Of a stretch of 64,000 nt of DNA, positions 10,719 through 21,057 are shown one piece after another. The stretch is from Macrotrachela quadricornifera (taxonomy: Eukaryota > Rotifera > Eurotatoria > Philodinida > Philodinidae). Below the pieces are notes generated by a model. The model searched no databases. It had not been told where the DNA came from and saw only the letters and a program-made list of their open reading frames with translations. Each line of letters begins with the position of its first letter. Position 1 is the stretch's first letter. Both the position numbers and the translations under genes were made by a program. The stretch covers positions 1,031,065-1,095,064 of the forward strand of contig JAJEKB010021795.1 in NCBI GenBank assembly GCA_022393335.1, in the 5' to 3' direction.

Positions 10719-12971
10719 ATAAAAATCGTAAACCATATATTAACTATAAAATATTACATACGGTTGTCATCGTTACATTTGTATTAATTACAAACGCAAA
10801 ATTACTTGACATGTCCTACTGTTTTGCAAATGACAATACTAATTCTGTTTCCTTACTTAAACGTAATAATTCAAGGAAAAAACTTTCTAAATCAATCTAT
10901 TTTGTCTTTAATTCATAAAAAGAAGAATCATACTAATGCAAATGGTGATTGTATAAATTAATATTTGTTTCTGCTTGTTAACAGTTCATAGACTATTCGT
11001 ATTATTTGATATTAATCTAGATTGTACATAATTTATTCTAGAAATTTAAACAATGATTAATGATTTAAAGGATTAATATTTGAATAGAAACATTAAACTC
11101 AATTTCTATGTCTTTATATTATAAGAATGAAATATTGTGTATCATGAGTTAGTGAAATATGTTATTATACTTATTTATTTTGATTTTAATTATATTCATT
11201 CTGAAAATATTTCTTACCTTGATACTCGTATCTGTTGAATATTTTTTTTAGAAGTAATTCTTGTGTTTCGTGATAGAGAACAGTGAAAATAAATGAACGA
11301 TGTCTTCTCTTTAAAAGTAAGAGTTTTTTTTTCTGTTCTTCTATGTCTGTTAATCTCATTTTCTCTTACAATTTTTTTTTAAAATTATCTCTCAGTCAGC
11401 TATAAACATAGCTTGGCGTCAGAAACAGAAGAAAAAAAAGGAAAGAATATGCAGTGGAATCATAGATGATTATATTAGAAACTTTCATAAATTCAATTAA
11501 TTTTCTTTCATTTCAGTGACACTTTATTCAATATATATTTAGTTGTCTTGTCAATGTCGTACAAAAACTAGTTCATTTTTATTTCTTACATAGTTTTAAT
11601 AAAAAGCATTATATAACATGATGGTTATTTAAATCTACACAATTCGAATAAACGCATTTTAAATAATCATTTATCAATGCAACTATGAAAACATCATACT
11701 AAAATAAAATACGAAATAAAACAATAATACTACTTTTTGTGTCCTATGGGAAACCATATATAAGTCGTGTGTAAGTAGAGGAAAACGTATCCATAGCTTT
11801 GCTAAATAATTATTAGTGAAGAGAAAGAAAGAAAGAAAGGGCGAACAAATGCCTCGGTATGCCCTGATCTATAGTAATTGCACTCATTTTCTTTCGGCTT
11901 ATTAGTTGACACATATATTCTGGATGAAATATTTTTTTATCTAATGCATTGATATCGCTAATAATAAGATAAAATATTAATCTATTTACAAGAAAATAAA
12001 TACGGATGAAGTTCTATATGAAAAATAATTAAAATTAAGTTTTAATCAGTAACGGTTACCAACCGATCTGGATCTGTTTTAAATTTTAATCATAAAAATG
12101 GTTTTTCTGTAAATTAAACACTTTTTAATGTTATCGAAGACTATTTCTGTGAGATAGCTTAGATTACACTATTTTATCAAATGAACATTTATTTTAGTAC
12201 ACGCAATAGAGAATAGAGTAGAAGTCCTGACCGAATTTATTTAATAGTTTTTTCTAAATTGAAATATGTGTTTATTAATTTATTTTTATGATGAATAAAT
12301 ACAGTAAAATACGCTCTACGAAATGGATATTAATTAATTCATTCTAAATAATCAGTTAGATGTGTTAATAACTAAACTGGACTGTGAAGGTATCAGAGGT
12401 ACAGAATACTCCAAAAAATAAAAATTTTCCCCAAAACTGTTTTGTCATTGCCATTCACAGACCAACTTTATTTGACATAAAATATAAGTAAAATAAAAGA
12501 TATGTCAATATAGAAATTCTTTCTATTTGTTCTTTTCTCAAGCATTTCAAAACAACTGAACCAGATAAAACTTATTTGAATAAACGATGTTGTTCTATTT
12601 TTTTTTGTGAAGAAAATCCAGTGTTTATCGTTTAGTTGAGAGAAATAGTTATTGAGGCAGCACTCTCGCGCAGACAGCTTCACTATTGATTTTAACAACC
12701 ATCAGAGAATAGAAATGTAGGAACTGTTCAATACCATTTGTTAGATCTTTGTTTGTTAAGTAAGTTTTTATTATTTTTATCGTTGAAATTTGATCATCTT
12801 TTGTCTAAACGTTCCATTTTTCCTTCTCTTGCGGTTCTCTCAAACATCGTTTCTTCTACTCCAGGTATTGATATGATGGAGTACGAACGATAATAAAAAA
12901 GAGAAAAGAGAATGAAGTACAAGACGTAATCCCTATCAACTAAATTATGCAGAGTAGACACTCGTTCAGAT
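10719..12971. other. Intergenic, about 2.2 kb without a gene
   Basis: Very AT-rich. It contains a short GAAA microsatellite near 11820-11838 and nothing else I can support. The 76-aa minus ORF at 12468-12698 has no recognisable feature. Confidence 0.5.
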
Positions 12972-13530
12972 TTGGAATACTTATTAGAAAAGAAAAGCTT
13001 ATCTAATGGAATATTTCAGATATTGACTGATGGATATCGATGTTCATTATTATTCATTCTCTCCATGCATAATCTTCCAATATCGAGTTATCAATTAAAA
13101 ACATGTTGTTCAACAGAAAAGATAACGACAACGCATATAACTCGTCTTCTCTCATGTCCATTAAGTTTTGTTATTAAATTACGTTCAGTTATATTCTATA
13201 TGGGTAATGATTGTGTGCTAAATTCATATCAAAGACGATTAAATAAACATCATATTCTTTGTATAATAATTATCGAAGATGTTCAATCTCTATTCAATAT
13301 ATTCATCACAAAGTTCATGGTTAACGAGAAATCATAATCAATCTGAATATTTAATTATTGATTATGATTGTATTTTGTAGGAACCTCCAATAAAAAAAGG
13401 ATGGAATAAAAAGAATATTGTTCTTTTTTCTCCTAAAGTTAGGAATGCAATGATGATGGTCGTCGCTCACCGGTCTCACTAGATCTATTTAATGGTCCAT
13501 TTCTAATGGATAATGAAGATGAATGAAAAT
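12972..13530 (+). other. Possible decayed coding stretch
   Basis: An open frame of 121 codons (12972-13337) is followed by a splice-acceptor-like TTTTGTAG at 13373-13380 and a second open patch ending in DNEDE and a stop near 13525. The amino-acid texture (mixed, not purely AT-driven) hints at former exons, but no domain is recognisable and I cannot join the pieces convincingly. It is recorded as a weak candidate only. Confidence 0.15.
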
Positions 13531-13659
13531 AATATTTATTTAAAAAATATTTTCATGATCGTGGAAAAACTTCTTGCATGTCAGGTACTCAATATTTGAT
13601 TCATTGATGTAAGTTTTGAAGACTAACAAGAGAAATTAGCTTCATTGTCAAAATATTAT

Positions 13660-14730
13660 CTAAACGATCTCTAATTTCACATCTTCAAAACCATAGTTTG
13701 CTTTATTTATATTATACAGTTGTTCAATTTCTTGAATATATTGATAATGAAGTTGATCGATATCTGTTTGAGATGGATCAATGATTTTATTGACATGAAT
13801 CGGTTTACCAACTAATAAAATATATTGAATTTAATGAGAAAGTAAGTCTTATCTTACCAATGGTCGTTACAGGATGACGAAGAGGTAGATAACCAATGAT
13901 TGATCGTCCCCATATCCATCGATTTGAAATCCAATTCTTATATCGTCGATAATGTTCATTTTCTCCAAATGTTATAACCGGCACTAATGATGCACTAAGA
14001 AACAAAACTTTTTCTTTTCTATTCATTCGAATTATATATTCACTAACCCATTTTCTAATGCTAATTGTATAAAACCTTTTCTATTTTTTAAATAGAATAT
14101 CATTCTTTCATATTCTGTTAAATATAATTCTCTCATACCACCAGTCACAATAATAACAGCATTACCTTGACCAGATGAACCATTTAAGACATATTGACAA
14201 CTCTCTCGTGAGACACGACATGCACCTAGAATAACAAAAATATTCGATAATGGATTGATAATATTATCATTACCTAAGTTAAGAATTAATTCACGTGCAA
14301 ATGGAACGAGAAATATGTTACGAAGAATCATTAAATGAGGACGAATACCAGGAAATAGAGTTGAAAAATGTGTTGCTTCTGTTAGAAAATTGACTGCAGC
14401 ACCGGCAGTAAATAGACCATGTGGATGATAATCAAAGATATAATTTTGATTTGGATCAAGATCTTCAGTTTTAATTAATTTCACTGGAAAATAATTAGAA
14501 ACTTTTGACCAAATAGATAATCGACGTAAACAATTCGACAATCGTCCTCCTCGAATATCTGTATGTCGATCAATATACATCCAACTACCATAAATCAAAC
14601 TAATGACTAATGCCATTGGTAAAGACCAAAAATAGGATAAAAGAATAAATGTGAACAATACCACAAAAGGTGAGAACAATATATATGTAAAAAGAAAAAA
14701 TAAACTCAAATCTTCAATCAAATTCTTCAT
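13660..14730 (-). CDS. DGAT2-family acyltransferase (diacylglycerol/monoacylglycerol O-acyltransferase)
   Basis: Three exons, 14730-14048, 13994-13858 and 13811-13660, give 323 aa, near the usual length of about 330-390. Members transfer an acyl chain from acyl-CoA to di- or monoacylglycerol in the ER membrane, making storage triacylglycerol. Visible signatures are two hydrophobic segments in the first 50 residues (membrane hairpin), YFP at 80-82, the catalytic YHPHG at 101-105, and RKGFIQLAL followed across the exon junction by ENGASLVPVITFGENEHY. The start is the first ATG before the membrane hairpin. The introns (53 and 46 bp) have good GT-AG sites. Sequence alone does not separate DGAT2 from MOGAT or wax-synthase members. 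The neighbouring upstream genes are pseudogenes, but this one is intact. Confidence 0.9.
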
Positions 14731-14816
14731 TATTATCTAAAATCAATTTCAATGATTAGAAAAAAATCATTATAAAAAACAATAAACATCATTCATAATG
14801 GAAGTGTAAAATTTAA

Positions 14817-15250
14817 TCATCGATCATAAACAGCTTGTGCATGATGATTTTTCACCGACGTTTGCCATGTTAAACATAATGCATCATGTTCTCGTGCATA
14901 TTCACCAATCAGAAGATCAGCAGTACCTTGACCTCCAAATAGTTGATCAACATAAAGATCTTCTATTATAGCTAGACGACCATCTTTTAACGTCGACCAA
15001 GACCAGAAAAGTATAGCAAAACCAACAGCTTTTCCATCTTGAATATGACGAACAAGTAATTATATTCCTTCTTGTTTTGGATTTGCAATTAATGCTCAAA
15101 ATACTGATTAAAGTAACTCATCGCTTGTTCAAGAAGTTTCTTCAGCTTGGTAATAAAATTCACAATAAGCTTCTAATAATGGTAATAATTCGACTAGATC
15201 ATTTTCATTGACAATATTAATCTTCCAAAGAGTGTCTTCGACGGACGTCG
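14817..15250 (-). pseudogene. GNAT N-acetyltransferase pseudogene (copy 1)
   Basis: Reading from about 15240 down to the stop at 14817, the frame encodes a GNAT fold: NENDLVELLPLLEAYCEFYY at the N-terminal helix, GKAVGFAILFWSWSTLKDGR in the central strands, then LYVDQLFGGQGTADLLI, a degenerate acetyl-CoA loop (R/Q-x-x-G-x-G/A), and VKNHHAQAVYDR at the end. At least four in-frame stops interrupt it (after QAEETS, after SDELL, after SVF and after QEGI), and no convincing start ATG is present. In the family this domain acetylates small amines or protein N-termini. It lies head-to-head with a second broken copy at 15356-15824. Confidence 0.75.
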
Positions 15251-15355
15251 TCGCCTTTTTTTGATAAAAAATCCTGTTTTTTTCTGTTCTTGTCTAAATA
15301 TGAGTAATCGATAAAAGGACGAGAACGCGTGTCGTATGGTATTAGTTAGCAAAAG

Positions 15356-15824
15356 ATGTCCTCAATTGCCATCCATGTAGCTAATGAAATAGATATATCT
15401 GAACTTATTTCATTAATGCATATCTATTGTGATCGATCTAATGAACTACATGTATCTAAACCAACCAATGATGATTTTCTACATCTATATTATCAAATAT
15501 TTCAAGATCCTGAACATACAGGTATCTGTTTAATTGCAGGGCGTGATCATCATATGATTGGTTTTACTTCATTATTTTGTTGATGGTCATTTATACATTA
15601 TCCTGGTCGACGTGCAATTCTTAGTGATCTATTTGTTATATCTGATGCACGTGGTTCGGGTGTTGCAAGTTTATTACTTCAAACTTGTGAACGACAAACT
15701 ATTCATTCGATTATCTGGCAAACAGCTTTAGAAAATCATTCCACTGAAAAAAGCTTATCTACGATTAGGTATCACACCAAGTCGATGTAAGGATTATGAA
15801 TTAATTTTATTATTTTTTAAATGA
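15356..15824 (+). pseudogene. GNAT N-acetyltransferase pseudogene (copy 2)
   Basis: It starts with a good ATG and reads MSSIAIHVANEIDISELISL..., covering the first 75 residues of a GNAT domain. An in-frame TGA then falls inside the central strand (SLFC-stop-WSFIHYPG). Beyond it the frame continues with LFVISDARGSGVASLLLQTC, which holds the acetyl-CoA-binding R-G-x-G-x-(A/G) loop, and WQTALENHS. A frameshift near 15750 is implied because the expected C-terminus (KAYLRLGITPSR) sits in the next frame, ending at TGA 15822-15824. Copies 1 and 2 are homologous but clearly diverged, suggesting an old inverted duplication or two family members that both decayed. Confidence 0.8.
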
Positions 15825-15830
15825 TAAAAA

Positions 15831-16690
15831 TATCTGTTCAAGGATTGTTTGAGAAATTGTTTATTCTCTTTAAGAAATTCAAATAATTCTGCTGGTGTAC
15901 TTTGAAAGATTCCTTTTGATTGTGTTATTTCTTTCATTTCAAAATGATATTGTTTCTGTGCAAGAAAAAAATGTTTGAATATTTGTCATGATTGTATGAT
16001 CCGATGTTGAACGAATTTTTATTTTAAATGTTGAATTGTTCCTAAATAAGCAGATTGTCCACAAATCATAATACCTAAACGATAACAAACACGTTCACTA
16101 GAAATCAAAAAAACAAACAAATCCTATCATTTAGATCTTCCTTTATTCTTACCATTCATCCATTGAATAACTAATCAGAATAATTGTTAATTTTGCTTTG
16201 ACAGCATTTTAAAATATCTCTTACATTTATTGTCGAGCATCAGATTCAATACCTGTGGTTGATCCATCAAAAATAGCAACTAAAGATGATCCTATAAACA
16301 AAACAAATCTCTATTGAATAAAACATTTTTTATTATCAACTTCGATTACCAATTAAAGCAAGTACAGCATGTAAATGTCTCTTTGTTCCTTCACTTAATT
16401 GATGTATATAACTGCGGTTGAGAAATGGTTCAAGTAAAAATAATAAACTCATGCTTAAAACAATCTTTTCTATACATAACCAATGTATACCACATATTGA
16501 TGCTAATAAATAGAGATTATCTTGAACAGTTAAAAATTCCATACTATAATTCTGTTGTGGACAATAATCTAAACGACGTGTTGATCGAATACGACGATGA
16601 ATATTTTATCCATCAATACAAGTTGTGCCTTGTGTAGACATTAAATCACCCACAACAATACAAAATGTTGTTGTTTTACCTGTATCTTAA
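15831..16690 (-). pseudogene. ABCA-type ABC transporter domain, pseudogene fragment
   Basis: Reading downward from 16690, remnants of one ABC nucleotide-binding domain appear in order: a Walker A remnant DTGKTTTF (upstream glycines missing), a TTCIDG/NIHRRIRS segment, the Q-loop region DYCPQQNYSMEFLTVQDNLY, a signature-like LSEGTKRHLHAVLALIG, a Walker B remnant SSLVAIFDGSTTGIESDARQ, an H-loop-like ISYSMDEW, then ERVCYRLGIMICGQSAYLG and a C-terminal tail. The spacing and the QQLSxGTKR style fit the ABCA (lipid transporter) subfamily. Introns remain recognisable. It is broken by TAA in CIDG-stop-NI, after DARQ and after QHLK, and the rest of the large transporter is absent. The Glu of Walker B is also replaced. 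Confidence 0.8.
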
Positions 16691-17299
16691 ACAAAAATCG
16701 AAGATTTTAAAAACGAAACAAGATCTTGGGTAAATAAATAAAATCGATAAATAAATGGTTAGAATTTTTATTCAATCATTTATTAGTTTTTTCTGTTTTT
16801 TAAATGATTTTTTATTATTTTTGATGTTTCGAATTATTATAAGTTCATTGACGAGTGTCACAAATGTATGACGAGCACGTATACGATCATTTTCAAATTT
16901 TTTGAAGCCGTCTGAATCCACCTTGGTTAACTGAGAAGAATTTTAAGATGTTCACTTAAATTCATTGTATAAATCATTAATCGTCAGCATCATCTGTACT
17001 ATATGTGTTATAATCATTGTCGTCATAGTCATTTAGGTCGTCTTCAAAACTGTTCAACATCAATGTAGATCTTTGGATGAATCAACAGAGAAAAAGTCAG
17101 ATTATCTATCTATTATATTATATTTGAGAAAGTATCAAGAAAGAAACAGTGGACTTCAGTTCATTGAAGTCCGCTGTTTCCTCGTTGAAAAGTATACTGT
17201 TTTCAAAGACGATTGAACTCATACTTAAACTTTAGACCATATTCTAGAACAAAACTAACTGAAATTTTTTTGTCGAGTCTGAATAATTCTAAAACTCTG
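16691..17299. other. Intergenic with one hairpin
   Basis: No gene. A strong hairpin lies at 17144-17179 (separate entry). Upstream exons of the ABCA pseudogene could not be recognised here. Confidence 0.5.
17144..17179. repeat. 15-bp-stem hairpin
   Basis: AAACAGTGGACTTCA and TGAAGTCCGCTGTTT are complementary at 14 of 15 positions with a 6-nt loop (GTTCAT). It lies outside any gene. It may be an element end or a structured DNA/RNA feature; function unknown. Confidence 0.6.
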
Positions 17300-17815
17300 A
17301 CGAGAGAACTATCCGAGGTGCCAAAAAGCTTTTTTTGCTGACATGTCGACTCTTTTACTCCAATTTCCTTATAAGGTATCATTTTTCCCATAAAATCAAG
17401 GTTTCAAGTTTTGATGTGAAACTTTGCTCATATCAAAGTCTCAACTAGAGTAACTCATCTACAACGTTTCAAAACTCTTGGTCGCAACATTTTCAGGACA
17501 TCGTTTTTTCGAAATTATCATGTATATAGCAATATCCGGAAATGTTTAGTGTAAAAGTTTTGAAACTTTGTAGATTAGTTACTCTAGTTGAGACCTTGAT
17601 ATGGGCAAAGTTTCACGTCAAAACTCGAAATCTCGAGTTTATGAGACAAATGAAACCTCCTAAGGAAATCTGAGTAAAAAGTCGATATCTCAGCCAAATT
17701 CTCAACTTGGGTCCGAACCAACTTAGAGTATATCATTTCCAGCTATGCCCTATCAAACCATTATATCCACGACCAAAAAGCTTTTTGATATTTCGGATGG
17801 TTCCACTCACGAGTT
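17300..17815. repeat. Foldback element, arms about 150-180 bp
   Basis: The left arm (about 17300-17485) and right arm (about 17555-17815) are inverted copies. GTGAAACTTTGCTCATATCA and CTCAACTAGAGTAACT in the left arm recur as reverse complement in the right arm, and the homology continues outward through GATTTCCTTA-like and CAAAAAGCTTTTT blocks with indels. There is no coding capacity. A diverged relative (GAAACTTTGCCTGTATCAAG) occurs in the intron at 29.4 kb. Confidence 0.65.
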
Positions 17816-17952
17816 TCTTTTTTTTTTAAATTCTTCAAAACATACTCATACTCATTTCACTCTGAAATAAACATTAGTCATTCACCAAAATCAGATAGAA
17901 TCTTTGTTGTATCACAGAACAAAACTTGATATTTTCAGATACAAATTAATAA

Positions 17953-18187
17953 TTAACCCTTTGGAGACCGTGGCCGTATATATACGGCCTTAAAAATTCT
18001 AGTCGAAACGAAAGTTTTTGAATTTGTTAGATTAGATTCGTCAAGTGTTATATTCCTTTTTCTATCTCAGGGTTCTCTATTTGTGTCGTTGCAGTACAAA
18101 CAAGTATAATCACTATGATAGTTAAGAGTTTTTCGGATTGTAACTGATGTTGATGGTACAACTTTAGTTCTTTTATAAAAAGAAGTC
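17953..18187 (+). mobile_element. piggyBac-like terminus, cut by assembly gap
   Basis: TTAA (17953-17956) is followed by CCCTTTGGAGACCGTGG and the perfect 18-bp palindrome GGCCGTATATATACGGCC (17972-17989). TTAA plus a CCCTTTG end matches the piggyBac-like element at 25059-27574. The interior runs into the N gap and the other end is not seen. Confidence 0.5.
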
Positions 18188-18587
18188 NNNNNNNNNNNNN
18201 NNNNNNNNNNNNNNNNNNNNNNNNNNNNNNNNNNNNNNNNNNNNNNNNNNNNNNNNNNNNNNNNNNNNNNNNNNNNNNNNNNNNNNNNNNNNNNNNNNNN
18301 NNNNNNNNNNNNNNNNNNNNNNNNNNNNNNNNNNNNNNNNNNNNNNNNNNNNNNNNNNNNNNNNNNNNNNNNNNNNNNNNNNNNNNNNNNNNNNNNNNNN
18401 NNNNNNNNNNNNNNNNNNNNNNNNNNNNNNNNNNNNNNNNNNNNNNNNNNNNNNNNNNNNNNNNNNNNNNNNNNNNNNNNNNNNNNNNNNNNNNNNNNNN
18501 NNNNNNNNNNNNNNNNNNNNNNNNNNNNNNNNNNNNNNNNNNNNNNNNNNNNNNNNNNNNNNNNNNNNNNNNNNNNNNNNNNNNNNN
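18188..18587. other. Assembly gap (400 N)
   Basis: A run of 400 Ns. The round length suggests an estimated or placeholder gap. Transposon ends lie on both sides, so a repeat probably broke the assembly. Confidence 0.99.
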
Positions 18588-18637
18588 GAGGTTTTCACTA
18601 TAGAGAGGTGTTCATTAATAGAGGTTTCACTGTACTA
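18588..18637 (-). mobile_element. Tigger/pogo-like terminus at gap edge
   Basis: The reverse complement reads CAGTGAAACCTCTATTAATG and then AACACCTCTCTATAGTG, resembling the terminal repeats of pogo/Tigger-type Tc1-mariner elements (CAGT-GAAACCTCTATA style). Only this end is present; the rest would lie in the N gap. The assignment is by resemblance only. Confidence 0.45.
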
Positions 18638-18957
18638 TGATGTTTTATAAGACTTCTCTTTTCGTTCTAGGTAAAAAAAAAACAGTGTTGATTTATACGA
18701 GTAATGTATGATGAATAACTAGAATATTTATATATACTTATTCATTGGATACATATTCAACGACAAATTATCGTAAATATTGAAGCATGTAATCGAACGT
18801 GAATCAGACGATTTAAATTCCACCTTGGCATATAATATATTTATTTCATGCATATATAAAGGAACATCATGATATTGAAGGGCGAAAAAAATTATTTCTG
18901 TCATTCTTTTTATGACATTATAGAACACATTCATCTACAGACGTAACGATACAAAAT
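18638..18957. other. Upstream region of the VWA7/Het-C-like gene
   Basis: AT-rich sequence with no recognisable gene. It presumably contains the promoter of the gene starting at 18958, but no core element can be assigned with confidence. Confidence 0.4.
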
Positions 18958-20500
18958 ATGAATACATTTTTTAGTCTGTATGTTTGTATACTCGTTTGTG
19001 TTACAACAGGTTTTATTCCTCATCCAGTGATTCGATTTGGTGGTCAAGCTGGAGATAGTAAATATTTTTATTTTATAATAAGAAAATTTTTCATTTTTCA
19101 TGTTAATCTTAGGTGTAACTCATACTGATATGGTTCAACTTGGATTTATTCGAAGTCTTGCTCGTTATTTTCTTGATCTTCAATCTCGAAAAAAATCTAA
19201 TATTAATCCCGATCATTTTAAAGCTGAACATACGATTGATGAACTTTATCAACTAGCTCATCCTGATTGGACAAATGCTCAAATACAATTATATTCTTAT
19301 CCATTAAAATCTATAATTGATAAAATTCAAGTGAGAGATGCTCTAGTCGATTTAAATTCTGCAACAAAAAATTTACCAACAGCTCATTTTGATAGTGAAT
19401 CATTTGTAGAGGCTAATCGTCGAATAATGCAATTGCGAAAGAAAGGTAAAATAAATTGAAAATAATATTATCAATTATGTTTCTTTTTTTAGTCATTGAA
19501 GATGTAAATGATCCTAAGAAAGATTTAAGTGCAGCTCGTGGAAGAATAGGAGATTTACTTCATACATTACAAGATTTTTATTCTCATTCAAATTGGGTTG
19601 AAATGGGTAAAACAGAAATAAATGATCGTATTGGTATTCAAGAAGATATAGGTCCAATAGCTGGACCTAATCAAGCTACATGTTCCAATGACGGATGTAA
19701 AAAAATAAAATCCTCATGTGTAAGATTAAGATTATTTGGAATAAAATAATAGATTTTTTCATTATTTATAGAATATTATACAACAATTTATTTTAAAAAC
19801 ATGTCCAATGGAATATTATGATTGTACAAATAATATTTTACCTAACGTTAATCAACAAGGTTTATTAACTAGTGGTTATATGTCAGATCAATTTAATGCA
19901 AATAAAGAACCAGTAACAAAACCAACAAATGTAGTTAAATGTTCACATGGTTCTGTAATGGATGCAACAGCTCATTATCCAGCTATTGGTGGTATTAATA
20001 AAGATTCAATGACACCTATATATTCTCCTCATTATCATCTTCAGTAAGTGTTCTATTTAATATCTAATAGTTTTACATCAAATGTTTCTAGTTTTGATGC
20101 AGCAAAATTAGCAATTGATGCTACTGAACGATTTTTTAATGATTTACGTAAAGATATAGGTGATAAAAATTTTGATCGTTTATTTGCGATTGCTCCAACC
20201 GAAGAACAGATTCGAGAAGCTACTGTTGCTATTGAAAATGGAAAAAAATTTCATTTTCTTACAGCAACACTTTCAATTGGTCTGAGTACTGGTGATATTA
20301 ATTTTCAGAAGACATTAAAACAACGTATTCAAGAAATTCTTGCATTACTATTTAATATCAAAGATCATAATGCACCAACATATGATCTAAGTGACATAGG
20401 AGTTGATGGAAGTCAAGGAAATATTCATGCAGCCTCATTACTAATTGATGATTCTAAAAGTATCAACAAAAGACGATTTGGTAAACGTCGACATCATTAG
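18958..20500 (+). CDS. Secreted VWA7-N/Het-C-like protein
   Basis: Five exons, 18958-19057, 19113-19445, 19493-19719, 19772-20043 and 20092-20500, give 446 aa. The N-terminal 18 residues (MNTFFSLYVCILVCVTTG) are a signal peptide. The body matches the N-terminal region of von Willebrand factor A domain-containing protein 7, which is related to the Het-C family. Visible landmarks are VTHTDMVQLGFIRSLARYF, AHFDSESFVEANRRIMQLRK, the hallmark RIGDLLHTLQDFYSHSNWVE near residue 160, a Cys-rich stretch (TCSNDGCKKIKSSC, CPMEYYDC), LLTSGY, and FDAAKLAIDATERFFNDLRK near the end. The vWA domain that follows in vertebrate VWA7 is absent, and the protein ends in a basic tail (NKRRFGKRRHH). It is probably extracellular; the molecular role of this region is not established. 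Confidence 0.85.
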
Positions 20501-20668
20501 AAAATGACATTATAATTATTTCTATTTTACTAACACCTGTTTTCTGAAATATTTTCAGCTTTTATTAAAAAAAACCGATAATTATCAGTATTTAATGCAA
20601 AAAAAATAGAATAATTCCATTTGCTGTTTTCTAATTGCTGATTATTCTGTTTCTTCTCATTCTCCTTA

Positions 20669-21048
20669 TATACCGGGTGACCAGTAATGAATGGGCACAC
20701 TTTGGTTGTCATATTTTCATTAATAAATACGTTAAATCAGATAAATAAAATACACCACAAAATGTAACGTGAAAATCTCTACAATTTATTTTATATATGC
20801 ATCCTTTATTTTTGAAATAAGAAAACTTTTGTGCGACCAATAAATTATTGTTTTCGAATGATCAAAAGTTGATCGTCCCAAATTTTGTCGATTTTAAAAA
20901 CGAAAAGTCCAACTGTAGAATTAATTGCTCTATGTAAATTGTAGAGCTTTAGAAGTTACATTTTGTAATGTATTTTACTTGTTAATTAAACGTATTTAGT
21001 AATGAAAATATGACATGCTAAGTGTTAACCATAGTCACCCAGTTTATA
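20669..21048. mobile_element. MITE, about 380 bp, 115-bp TIRs, TA-flanked
   Basis: The left arm starts TATACCGGGTGACCAGTAAT; the right arm, reverse complemented, reads TATAAACTGGGTGACTATGG. Homology continues inward through TGTCATATTTTCATTA, AAATACGTT, AAAATACA..ACAAAATGTAAC and CTCTACAATTTA for about 115 bp. TA at the outer ends suggests Tc1/mariner-type insertion. The centre is unique and non-coding. It lies just downstream of the VWA7-like gene. Confidence 0.7.
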
Positions 21049-21057
21049 TTTAGGTCT

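Noticed and set aside
18173..18598. 141-aa minus-strand ORF
   Set aside because: It consists almost entirely of unknown residues from the N gap.
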